From Dryococelus australis (lineage: Eukaryota; Arthropoda; Insecta; Phasmatodea; Phasmatidae): DNA of 64,000 bases. Positions 49,386 through 59,896 of this stretch are shown here, one piece after another (the stretch's first letter is position 1; the number at the start of each line of letters is the position of its first letter). A program made the position numbers and the translations under genes. Where the stretch lies: the NCBI GenBank assembly GCA_029891345.1, contig CM057002.1:64684590-64748589 (forward strand). The letters are read 5' to 3'. The notes under the pieces are model-generated. The model ran no database searches, was not told the origin of the DNA, and was given only the letters and a program-made list of their open reading frames with translations.

Positions 49386-50423
49386 CACTGAGAGAAGTAC
49401 CAACAAAATATTTATTTGTGTAGGGCCAAAATATATTTGATTTACCTAACAAAATATTTTGTTGAGTAAACAAAACTTGAAAGCAACAAAATAAGTTTGT
49501 TGGGCTAACAAAATACTTATCAAAATAAACAACACCTCTGTGTTGGGTCAAATGAAATTAGACTCTAAACACAATATTTTGTTGAATCACCTTTATATAT
49601 TTGCTTCCCCATTCATTTCGTTCCCTTAGTTCAAAAATACAGTTCTAGGTTTGTTTTAATTTTCTTTTGGCATTTGTGATGGTGATAATGTTTGTTAATA
49701 CTTGTATAACTACGCTAATAAAACAAGTTCAGCAGGAAACTAAAATGTAAAGCAGTAATATGTGAAATATTTATTTGTCCATGTTGTCGAGTATTTGACG
49801 TGTGTTTATTAACAACATTGCAATCTCACCTGTAGTCATTTGAGTACTGAGGTTGCCAGTGCGCAGCATCCGAGCGCTGAGGTTGCCAATGCTCAGTGTG
49901 AGAGTGCTGAATTTGCCAGTGCTCAGAGTGAGCGTGCTGAGGCTGCCAGTGCACAGTGTGCGAGTGCTGAGGTTGCCAGTGCTCAGAGTGAGCGTGCTGA
50001 GGTTGCCAGTGCACAGCATGCGAGCGCTGAAGTTACTAGTGTACACTGTGCGAGTGCTCAGGTTGCCAGTGCGCAGAATGCGAGCACTGAGGCTACTAGT
50101 GCACAGTGTGCGAGTGCTGAGGTTGCCAGTGCGCAGCATGCGAGCACTGCGATTACCAATGCACGGTATGCTAGAGCTAATGAGGCAGATTCGAATCTCG
50201 GTCAGGATTGAAATGTTTTATTTTGTATTAACTGATACTCTTAAATGCATGTAGAGGTAAATAAATCGTTAATTGCACCAACAATATCTTTGTTTGGGGT
50301 AAGCAAATTAGAACAACAAAGTAATTTGGTTACAACAACAAAAATTTTTATTTCCTCTATACAAACAATATTTAGTTGCGCCAAGCAAACTTTGTTTGAG
50401 TCAACAAAACCTTTTTCTCAGTC
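49386..50423. mobile_element. Non-autonomous DNA transposon with subterminal repeats
   Basis: The ends are imperfect inverted repeats: CACTGAGAGAAGTACCAACA on the left and, read inverted on the right, GACTGAGAAAAAGGTTTTGT. About 200 bp inside each end is filled with short AACAAA / TTTGTTG words at intervals of about 10-20 bp (49400-49585 and 50260-50415), often paired as CAAAATATTTTGTTG palindromes. The centre holds a 30-bp minisatellite. CACT ends plus dense subterminal repeats recall CACTA (EnSpm) elements, but no 3-bp target duplication was found. Confidence 0.5.
49849..50168. repeat. 30-bp minisatellite
   Basis: About 10.5 units of 30 bp (TGAGGTTGCCAGTGCGCAGC plus a 10-bp variable end, for example ATGCGAGCGC). 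Because 30 is a multiple of three and the unit lacks stops in several frames, open frames of 62-133 codons arise on both strands (10-residue repeats such as AEVASAQHAS). I treat these as by-products. Confidence 0.95.
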
Positions 50424-50893
50424 TAAAGAGGCGTGCAGTGTTCCTGTCACACTGTCTGTACCTATGGCCCTCTCAGCACTTACCCTATTATTTTATTGGT
50501 TGAAAGTCTGGATGAAGTATTAATGCACATTGGACACACTTTTGTTTCATTTTTAAAAGTGTATTTCAAACATACTGCAACGCAGCTCAAGCACCATGTA
50601 AGCAGGAGCTTGAAGTAAGAGAAGTTCTCATTACATTGATCTCTGGATCACGTCATACCTTCCCAAGCTCATAGTTTTAGTCATTTTAGCGATATGTCTA
50701 ATAAAATCACCATTTCGACATCCCCACAATGCGATATTGGCATGGTGGCTATCAATTCAAGTAAGGTAAGTAAGTAGCCTAGGCACATTGATATCCAATA
50801 TATCCGTTCCGGTTTGTGCACATTTCATTATCAGATTTAACAATGCAGTTACAAATATTCCGTTTCACTGCATTTTAGTGAGCACCAGCATAC

Positions 50894-51785
50894 TGTTACA
50901 ATTTCTCTCTCTCTCTCTCTCTCTCTCTCTAGAAATTAAGTGGGCTATACCAAATCCGTTAAGGGATGGAGGTCTTAATTAAATAAAAGAATTAATTTCA
51001 ATTTCTTTATTTTATTTACAATAAGTACAGCACAATTCTCTGAACTCAAATTCTCATAATAAATTGAAATCACTTACTGTTCACAATTGACACGAATTAA
51101 TAAGATTTTTAATTACGATAAAGAAATTATGAAATTAAATAATTCAAGATCAGTCCCAAATTGACAGTGTATCAACCTATTCAATTATTTTATCATTTAT
51201 GCGTCCATATTTGACAGTTCAAATATTTACAATAAAATCAGTATTACACTTCCATTCAGTCAAATCTCAGTTCAGTCCATGTCTCAACAGTCGCAATGTT
51301 CTAGAGTGCTCCAGGCGCCCTCACGTACAGTAGGCTTCACTCGTCGGTTTCACACTCTCTCGTCCATTCAAGCCATGAACACATCACTCGCCGTCGTCCC
51401 GCAATATCCAGTCGTTGTCCACACTAAACTTCGCTCGCGCGTACTCGGCCAGATAGCCTACGTCAAAGACTGCCGGCCGCTGGGTTGCGGAAATATATAT
51501 ATAGGTCCTAGAATCTTCCCCGACTCGCGTGATACGTCGCGGAGGGCTAAGGTGCCAGTCAGTCTCACCATAACATTCGTGCGTCGTCGCTAAACGTATC
51601 GGAAACTCTAGCAGGCGAGAGGAGGTCTGTGACGCCAGCAAGTCTCGCCCCTGTCAGCATTCACGGGATTCCCAGAAGGGGGTCAGACAGCCACGAGCGC
51701 ATCGTTCCAGGAAGAGGGGAGGGCGAGGTGGGTCTCCGATTACGGCGTGGTGCAGCGGAGTCGGCGCCACTTGCAGCACGTAACA
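50894..51785 (-). mobile_element. Solo LTR (TGTTAC...GTAACA) with ATAC duplication
   Basis: An 892-bp unit with perfect 6-bp inverted ends, TGTTAC at 50894 and GTAACA ending at 51785. It is flanked by the 4-bp direct repeat ATAC (50890-50893 and 51786-51789). Read on the minus strand it has a TATA box (CCTATATATATATTTCC, near 51490-51503), a GC-rich leader, and AATAAA-type poly(A) signals near 51005-51020 before its 3' end, which is the layout of an LTR. A (CT)n run (50903-50931) lies near the 3' end. A 4-bp duplication is common among insect gypsy-group elements. No internal coding region remains, so it probably arose by LTR-LTR recombination. Confidence 0.75.
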
Positions 51786-52494
51786 ATACTACTAATGCAA
51801 GATTTTGTTTATAAAATGAAGTGTCGCGACTGACTGTTTGAATCACGCCCTCATAAAAGCACAGCCCAAACTGCTTGATGTAAATGCCTAATAATACAGC
51901 GATATTATCCCCTTAGGGTTTAGGCACCCGCAAAGAAAGGACTTTTCGATATTCGACCCCTTAGAGGTAAATAGGGAGAAAATATGTGTTCGGGAACACC
52001 TATATACATCATCAACACATTGTTTGACATATGAGCCATCAGTGGCTCACAGCATGATTCTTGTGAAGCCATATGAACCATATGTGGTTCACAGTCAATT
52101 CATTAACTAGGCCACGTGAGCCACCATGTGGTATACAGACTGAGTTATTTTTCATATAAAAATATGCACGTGGTATAAGAGAATACAGCTGTGTAGTTAG
52201 CAAACAACATTTTTACTGCGAGTTCTAATATTGTTGACAAAAGTAAGGTGTGCTTTTATGATTTTTTTATTTTTCCCTTTTGTTGTTATGAGCTGGTTGG
52301 CTACTTAGTTTGGCTGTGTGATTAATGTAGGACTGCATTATGTTTAGCAGAGGAAGTTGATTTAGCTAAGGAACATAAGAAATGTGACAAAGATATAAAT
52401 GATAGTGATAGCATTAGTTAGTGTTAAAAGTGAGCAGTTAGGTGTTATTACAAATGATTACTTTGATTTTTAAACAGTTGTTCAGGACAGAACC

Positions 52495-54379
52495 ATGAAA
52501 CAAAAATCTATTGAAAGTGAATTGGAATCCAGTTAAGATGAAGAAAATGTTACAGAAGTTGCCTCGAATCAAGCAGGTGCAAGTAATCAACTAAATGTGA
52601 GTAGCCCTTTTACAGGTACATTTATTTTGGAGAAAATTTGTAAAAGTGTTCCAGTGGATTTTGTGGACAATTCTGGAGTAAATATGTAAATGTTTCCCAG
52701 TGGATTTTGTGGACAATTCTGGAGTAAATATGTAAATGTTTCCCAGTGGATTTTGTGGACAAATCTGGAGTAAATATGTAAATGTTTCCCAGTGGATTTT
52801 GTGGACAATTCTGGAGTAAATATGTAAATGTTTCCCAGTGGATTTTGTGGACAATTCTGATGCTATTGCTACTGAAGTTAAGTCAGAACATGATCACAGT
52901 TTTCGCAGAAGTGATTCTGATTCCATTGTTGACCAAATTCCATGTGGAATAGTGGTAGTGTTAATATGATTTGGAGTGATTTTAAAAGTGAGCCAGTAAT
53001 TTTACCTACAAATGCCAGTTGTCCTCTCAGTGATGATGTTCTTGATATTATATATGTAATAGTTTACCTGAGCACGTGTATACGTTTTTTGTTAACAATG
53101 ACATCACAGACTAGCTTGTTCAGGAGACAAATCGTTACGCTAGCCAGAAAATAAATCTACGTGATATAAGTACGCAGTCCGGGCTTATAAAATGGAAAAA
53201 GACTGTCAGAGTAGAAATGAAAAATTTTCTTGGCATAGCAATTTTATGGGTTTAGTAAAAATTCCTAATCTAGCCTGTTACTGTAGAAACAACATCCTGT
53301 ATTCAAACAAGGTGAGCAATATCATGTCACGAAACAGGTTTGAGATATTTCTTGAAATGTTTCATGCTACTAGTAAGGAAACAGCTACTCGTGGGAGAGG
53401 CTTTACAAGGTCCAACATTTAATAAATATTATTCTGCCCTTGTATCAGGCAGTTGTTCGACACGAAGCCATCTATATTGATCAGACAATGGTGCCCCGGA
53501 GGGGAGGTTTATTTTTTCGTTAATATGTACCAAACAGAATTAATCGGTATGGCGTAAAGGTTTTTTAAACTTTGCCTTACTAATGTATACACGTGGGGTA
53601 TGAGAATTTATGCAGATAAAGAGGCAACAACAGGTTTAGGAGTCCCACTGAAAGTGGTCTTGGAGCTAGTTGAGCCATTGTTGCATTCAAGACAATACTC
53701 TATTGCGATAATTGGAATACGAGTGTACTTTTGACTACACAGCTAAAGCATTTAGAAACAAATCTTGTAGGAACACTCCCCAGTAATGGAACAGGTAATC
53801 CACAAAATGTAGTAAAGGCAAGAATCAAAAAGGGTGAGACGATGTCAGCACACAGTAACTCATAGATTGGTATAATCAAATGGCAAGAGAATATGGGCTA
53901 CTGAAGCTTACCACAAAACCTAAAGATGAGTTAGTTCTATTTAACAAAAATGGAACACAATCTTTGAAACCAAGCGTAGTTGTAGAATATAATAAGGTGA
54001 AATAATTTATTGATTTATCAGACCAGATGAGTTCGTACCTAACAGGCCTAAGACCCGCACTTAAATGGTATCGAAAAATTGTCTTTGAGGTATTGTTTAG
54101 TACTTCTGTTGTCACAGCCTTGGTATTGTACAATATGGAAAACAAAGGATCCGAACTAATTATGAAGACAACCACTTCAGAGAACTGCTAGCGCATACTC
54201 ACTTCAAGTAACGCATCCTGGTAAAACTAAACCTGTTCATATGCCAGACGAATAACGGGAACATCAGACGTCAACTGGCCTCTAAAATGGTGAAAAGTGT
54301 AACAACAAGATGTGCAGTGTGCAAAATTTCTCTGTGTGTTGACTGTTTCAGTGATGAACATCCATTTGTAAATAAGTAA
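52495..54379 (+). pseudogene. piggyBac-like transposase pseudogene
   Basis: piggyBac transposases excise and insert DNA at TTAA. The candidate ATG at 52495 opens an acidic N-terminal region interrupted by a 46-bp tandem repeat. The core follows in broken frames: DVLDII (near 53037), the block GLVKIPNLACYCRNNILYSN followed by KVSNIMSRNRFEIFLEMFH (53248-53365), and IYIDQTMVPRRGGLFFR (near 53470-53520, first catalytic aspartate kept). DNWNTSVLL (near 53705, second aspartate kept) and IDLSDQMSSYLTGLRPALKW (54010-54070) come next. A C-terminal cysteine-rich end with RCAVCKISLCVDCFSDEH (near 54310-54362) precedes a TAA stop at 54377-54379. Several stops and shifts (for example 53525, 53565, 54004) show it is inactive. 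Domain order and cysteine-rich tail match the family's normal architecture over near full length. Confidence 0.85.
52651..52860 (+). repeat. 46-bp tandem repeat in the transposase N-terminal region
   Basis: Units starting CCAGTGGATTTTGTGGACAA lie at 52651, 52697, 52743, 52789 and 52835 (the last partial), exactly 46 bp apart and nearly identical. As 46 is not a multiple of three, each extra unit shifts the transposase frame. Confidence 0.95.
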
Positions 54380-54578
54380 TGAAAAACAGAGTAATAGTTA
54401 CTTTTTCCTTCAAAAATGCCTAGAATATTATTGTATACATGTGTATAAAAAAAACTATTTTTTTTTAAGACCAGTCGCGACGGGTTTGAACTGCTTGTTT
54501 TGTTTCCACTGTAGAAAAAAATTATTTTATTGTAGCTCAAATAATGTGTGTAGCACGTGAGCCACAAGTGGCTCACAT

Positions 54579-55825
54579 GTCTTGCGAAGAAATATTAGTG
54601 AAAATGTACTGCGGAGGTCATAAGAGTCAATTGTTACTTAGGACATGGAAACCGTAAAAATCACCTTTTCACTAAGTTAATACAATTATAAGTATGTATG
54701 TATTAAAGTCTAGCGATGACACTACATGTGTTTTATAATATTGTTCACAAGATAAACATTTACTTAAGCTGTGGCAGTCAAAGTGTAACACGAAGAAAGA
54801 TAATAGTGCACTTAGTTTCAAATTATAGCCTATTCAAATAACTAAAGACTGATTTTAAAATTTGTAGAAATTCAACACCTAGTACGGTTAAAACATGTAA
54901 AATGAGTTTTCGAGAACTCGTTAATAACGCATTGACGTGAAGATAAAGCGTTTCTAACTGTGATTAAAAAAATTAACCATAAAAATTTCTGAAAACATTT
55001 TCAGTATTTTTTACTTTATATTTTTTTTAGAGTACGTCAGGGGGTAAAATAGGTATATAATATAACTTTATTCACTGTACTTTAAAACTTTGACTGTATT
55101 GATATCCCAAAAACTAATTTTAAAATTCTTCTGAACCGAAATTCTTAAGAAAGCGAAAAGTATTCGAATGTGTTTTCGATAATGCGTTACCTACATTATA
55201 TCGTGTCCCTGTTTTCTAAAAGCTTATGAAACGCATAAAGTATGAATATAAATTTAATCTGTCTTACATTTCAAAAAGAAATCTTATTTCCACCACAGTC
55301 GTAGAAAATAGTTTTTAGGGCTGAGCAAAATGAATAATTTAATAGCATATTTTTTTGTAGACTCTGCAGTCAGAGAAATATATCACGCTATGTAATTTTC
55401 CTTATGCGGTTAATATGCATGCGTAAATCACATTTTATATCGAGGTTAATAATTTCATAAACCATTTTCTTTGATTGAAGAGTGTTTTGCAAACTATGTG
55501 TAGCAACCTTAAATTGGATTATTGAAACAGAACTGTCAGTACTATAAACTTGCGAATCTACAGTACAACTGTCAAAATTACAAGTTATAAGAATGGCGAG
55601 GCCGTTCGTTTCTATTTTGTTTCCCAAAAAACCTGACCTTTTATTCACTATAACTTGAATATATTCCAGAAAAACTGCAACTATAAATGCTCACAATATA
55701 AAGATTAATTTTATACAGTCATTGTTCCCTAACTTTGAAGTTAATTGACGAATAGTTTTAAAAAGTTGCTATAGAAGATAATATTACGATACAGTAAATT
55801 CATCGCATAGTTTTGCTGAAGTTGT
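54579..55825. other. Unassigned AT-rich DNA
   Basis: No frame over 86 codons and no recognised repeat or RNA gene. Confidence 0.4.
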
Positions 55826-56014
55826 TCGAGATGTTGAAATGGAGTACAAATCTGTGTGCACAATTGTGAAAGTTAATAATGATTAAGTCCATTACCCTGT
55901 GGAGTTCTACAAGAGCATCGACCCTCCTGGCCTATCACGACGCAAGCTTCTCCTCAAGCGTATGGCTGCATTCATGTTACCGCCAAAATGCTTCAATAGC
56001 ATCAGGCTCCAGGT
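55826..56014 (+). pseudogene. Pif1/Helitron-type helicase C-terminal fragment
   Basis: The plus strand reads MEYKSVCTIV (near 55839), then HYPVEFYKSIDPPGLSRRK (55889-55945), then LLLKRMAAFML and SIRLQVKA (to about 56010). This matches the conserved block near the C-terminus of Pif1-family helicases carried by Helitrons, in which a YPVEF..S..PPG segment precedes an L..G..I.LLRN region and a G.RL.V motif. An in-frame stop sits just before the block and the frame is lost after 56014. No Rep/HUH domain or Helitron 3' hairpin with CTRR was found, so only a scrap remains. Confidence 0.55.
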
Positions 56015-56904
56015 GAAGGCATGACCAAAAAAATGGTGTGGCTGTATTGGGGAGACGGCCGTTTGTTTTGCGTGAATACGTCTTCGTTGACGCGCTCGGA
56101 CGCCTCATGTTTATTGTACGTTTCCGGCACCGCTTCAATCTTTCATGTGGTATTTTGCGGGTATCACTGGATTGATTTTCAGCTGCTCTTCCCAACCGTA
56201 TACGATTTCTGTATTTCGACTTGGATTTTTGACGAGTATAGGTCAACACAGTGTTAAGTTATCTTAATTTTTTTACATTAAACTCATACAATTTCACCAT
56301 AACCACGCCACGCAAATGTTTTTATACACACAATCGATTGATCTTGATGAGAGCTGTCGATTTAAATTTTGAACGAGCGTCGTAGCTTATCCTAGTCAAA
56401 AGTTATACTACGCGGAATTTATGAGACGCGGCGAAACGAATTCAAATAGTGGGGTTCCCCTTCCGCCGCCCCCCCCCTCCCCCACGGACTTGCCAGGCAC
56501 ACTATGCTTCGTAGTCCTCACTCAACGAAATATATTCTTTGATCATTTGGCAATCGAGTGGTGTAACTGAATTTCGAATGTAGACGGTAGAATCGGTGCT
56601 GCAATGCAAAACTGTATCCCCCGATTTTGTTATCATCGGATTTTTTTGGATTGCCTCCCACTATGATCGCATATTTAAAGACGTATTCACGTCAAAAAAA
56701 ATACTTCATCGAGCCAGTTTTCACTCTGTGTGCACCTCACTCCATTCATGTACCCTTTGAAATTTAAGGGACTGCAACTCCCACTGTAAGGCTAGGTTGC
56801 TATGACGAGTGGTGTCCAGAAACAGTCGCTAAATGTGGCAGAAGGAGATTTCAAAGAGAACTGCACCACAGTAATCTCAGCTAGCAGCTGGTAATCTTAG
56901 TACA
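56015..56904. other. Unassigned
   Basis: Frames at 55977-56249 (minus) and 56021-56257 (plus) have no motif. A C-run lies at 56461-56485. The flanking sequence may include more decayed Helitron. Confidence 0.35.
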
Positions 56905-57137
56905 GGCTATTCACGGTAAAGTTAGTACTTTTTGTAGCCCTCTGATTTGGAATAATAGTCAATAAATTTTTTTATTGTAGTAATAGACGTTAATTTTCAA
57001 GCTGGGTGAAGTATATACACTGTGTTTTGTTATTTACATGGCAATATTCATTTTAAAAATTAGTGGAAGGATAAACATTTGTCGATAGGAAAAAAGTAAC
57101 TAGGGCCTCAAAAGTGCTCACTTTACCGTGAACAGCC
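56905..57137. mobile_element. MITE-A copy 5
   Basis: 233 bp. Left end GGCTATTCACGGTAAAGTTA, right end TCAAAAGTGCTCACTTTACC followed by GTGAACAGCC. The interior matches copy 1 (TATACACTGTGTTTTGTTAT, TTACATGGCA). It has the best-preserved TIR pair of the five copies. Confidence 0.85.
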
Positions 57138-57900
57138 TTATTGCTGAGGGCAGGACCTCTAATGTTGTGTACAAAGAGGTGATTTCTGAAAACAAATAAC
57201 TAGCTGCCCCTTATAAAATACGTGTACGAGGCTACGAACATGCTTGTTTAGATATAATAATAAGAAGAAAAAAAACAAAATCACACAAAAATGTTTGTTA
57301 TTACTACGAATGTTTACGAGTGAGGCTATGCACAGTAATTACCATTACAAAGGATTATTTTACATGTCTCCTTGTGTTCACTATACGTAGAAAATATCAG
57401 AGCATATATTTAGTATTACTGTTCAGTGGGGAATGCAGTAAATGTGCCACCCGATTCATTTCCTGTGGTTTTCCATTTGGCCGCTGCTGGGAGGATCCAA
57501 TAACAAAAATCGCAACCACCAGGAAAAAAAAAACTGATGCGTCACGGCTGCTGTTGATTACAAACCTGCGTAACGCTCTGTGTTGCTGAACTGCTGGAAG
57601 CGAAAACACTTCGCGTAAATTGTGATTACATCCCTACCCTCATACCCTCTCTCTACGCAACCAGTGATTCGTCTGGAAGTGCGACACGCTGAATTTACAT
57701 GTCACGGAACCAAAAAACTGTCACCAACTAAACGCTTCTGTTTTACACTGACGAAGAAAATGAATTTTTTTTTTCGATTGCAGAGGTATTTTAAACTGGA
57801 AAGATTTATAATTTGCTGAAAAGACAGTGGAAATTTTATATTGTAAACGATTGAGGAAACTCATTATTTTATTCTCGTATTTACTTACAATAAATTTTGA
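57138..57900. other. Unassigned
   Basis: An 89-codon plus frame (57320-57589) and its 70-codon antisense carry no known motif. Otherwise AT-rich. Confidence 0.3.
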
Positions 57901-58350
57901 ATTAATCACAGTGACACATTCGTGGTAGAACAGGGACCACACTAATCACAGCGATACATTCGTGGCAGAACAGGGACCACACTAATCACAGTGACACATT
58001 TGTGGCAGAACAGGGACCACACTAATCACAGTGACACATTCGTGGCAGAACAGGGACCACACTAATCACAGTGGCACACTCATGGCAGAACAGGGACCAC
58101 ACTAATCACAGTGACACATTCGTGGTAGAACAGGGACCACACACTAATCACAGTGACACATTCGTGGCAGAACAGGGGCCACACTAATCACAGTGACACA
58201 TTCGTGGTAGAACAGGGATCACACTAATCACAGTGACACATTCGTGGCAGAACAGGGACCACACTAATCACAGTGACACATTCGTGGCAGAACAGGGACC
58301 ACACTAATCACAGTGGCACATTCATGGCAGAACAGGGACCACACTAATCT
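57901..58350. repeat. 40-bp satellite, ~11 units
   Basis: Units starting ACTAATCACAGTGACACATT and ending CAGGGACCAC lie at 57901 (slightly diverged), 57941, 57981, 58021, 58061, 58101, 58143, 58183, 58223, 58263 and 58303, with a partial unit at 58343. One unit is 42 bp because of an extra AC. Units differ by one to four bases, which implies recent expansion or ongoing homogenisation. Confidence 0.95.
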
Positions 58351-59588
58351 CTCAAAGTTACTACAACGAGATGGCACCAGTAAGGAATGTGGTTCGATCT
58401 ATATTCCGGTGACGTAAATTATAGAGCTCTCCAAGATATGAGTAAAGGACCAAGGCCGAACCCTCGAATCCAGAACTTACACATATATGTGTAAGTATAT
58501 TAAAAATTATACGGGTTGTCTTAACCTCAACCATGGTATAATCTTGATATTCCACTGATTTCAAGTTTGTTTTGTATCCACACATTTTGTTAAATTTATA
58601 CACTTGATTATAAATTAAAATAAATAACTATGTCACTTAACCAAGCTAAATTTCCAGGTAAGAAATATAAAAGTAGATCGATATTAGAGTTTCATATCTA
58701 CAAAACAAAAGAGAACCATATATTAGAGGTAATTAACAAGACGATAATTATTATTTTTCACTTTTTTGTTTTAATTAGTAGACGTCATAAAGTTACTGGG
58801 TATTCCTGTATTATTACTCATGTTACCTTTTATATGTGGCAACGAATTATTATTTTTAAACATAATTTAAAACTTCTATTTAATTTGAACAGTGATCACC
58901 GAAAATAATTTTTGTACACAACTTATCTTTATAATATTTTTTAAATGTTCATTAGTTACTTACAAGGCTGGATGAAAAGTGAAGCTTCATACATTCTAGT
59001 TGGCCCCAAAAATAAAATTTAAAAAGTGTGAAATCTTTCCTGGTTGAAATGGGCGACTCACATCTCTCACAAGGTATCATGAGCTGAACTTTTAAGCCTC
59101 GTGTAGCTCTCGCATCAGGAACAACTATAATTATTTAAAACAGCATTAACAACGACGAGACTGTCAAACGAATACATAAACTGTATGATACAAAAACTAG
59201 CGCAAGCGATGATACTTTTTGGGTCAACAACTGGGATCAAGGCCTTTATTCCAAAATATTTTCTTGGGAGGAAGCCCTTTCGACCTTGTGATGGGTACTC
59301 TGGAGCTTTGGCTTTGGATAGTATGGGCGAAGATGGGAGAATCTTGGGTCAGGGTGAGTGTGCTTGCGGTTGGACTCCCCGGTACACTACAGGATCCCAC
59401 ACACTCGAGAGGTGGTCAAATGCAACGTAGGGTATCAAACAGGCGTGTTCATACCGGCAGCGAACTCGCGATGGCGCCCGCGCCCGCGGTCTGTGCCGCG
59501 TTCATTCTGCAGTGGCGGTCTGAACGCAGGCCGCTCCGCGTCTACTGTTCAAGTGTACAGGTTTTATAAAGTCTTGTGATATCAAACA
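58351..59588. other. Unassigned; GC-rich 59440-59545 just upstream of the MADF exon
   Basis: AT-rich until about 59250. The GC-rich block (GATGGCGCCCGCGCCCGCGG, 59470-59489) ends about 50 bp before the MADF start codon and could hold its promoter or the left end of the Harbinger element. Overlapping frames (59185-59579) have no motif. Confidence 0.35.
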
Positions 59589-59714
59589 ATGACAAGTGCT
59601 ACTGAAAAACTGATCGAGACAGTGATAGTTATATGATGTCAAATCCGGGTTACAAGAATATCAGAGGAAAAGATGTGATTTGGGGTGACATTGGGAAAAC
59701 AATAGGAGTTGATG
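59589..59714 (+). pseudogene. MADF/BESS Harbinger partner protein, exon 1
   Basis: MADF (Myb/SANT-like) proteins act as DNA-binding partners of Harbinger transposases. The exon opens with an ATG at 59589 (MTSATEKLIETV, the usual start of a MADF domain). After a frame change near 59630 it continues as SNPGYKNIRGKDVIWGDIGK and then TIGVD, the central MADF helices. It ends at a consensus 5' splice site, GATG|GTAAGT, after 59714. The coding phase (one base carried over) matches the exon 2 acceptor at 61506. The frame change makes this copy non-functional unless it is a sequencing error. Confidence 0.75.
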
Positions 59715-59896
59715 GTAAGTACCTATATTTATTTAATTTCAATGCGCAACGCATACAACAAGAGCAGTAAATACAGCCGAAGCGTATTGAAAAACAATGT
59801 AAGTATAGGTAAATAGAACTGCAACGGATCACAATCGATTAAACTGTTGTGTCTGCTTACAAAGAAGTTTATTAATGTACTTACAATACATTACGT

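Larger units (their letters stand above)
52031..54578 (+). mobile_element. piggyBac-family element relic
   Basis: The transposase relic (52495-54379) is bracketed by imperfect palindromes of the TGAGCCAC...GTGGCTCA type. Three lie on the left (52035-52052 TGAGCCATCAGTGGCTCA, 52076-52091 GAACCATATGTGGTTC, 52114-52136 degenerate) and one on the right (54559-54578 GTGAGCCACAAGTGGCTCAC). No TTAA-flanked CCC-type ends could be fixed, so the outer borders are approximate. Confidence 0.6.

Noticed and set aside
49771-50254. 122-133-codon repeat proteins on both strands
   Set aside because: A 30-bp repeat without stops gives open frames on both strands; there is no promoter, start context or splice context to choose one.
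57901-58350. CRISPR array
   Set aside because: The 40-bp units are contiguous with no unique spacers, and the DNA is eukaryotic.
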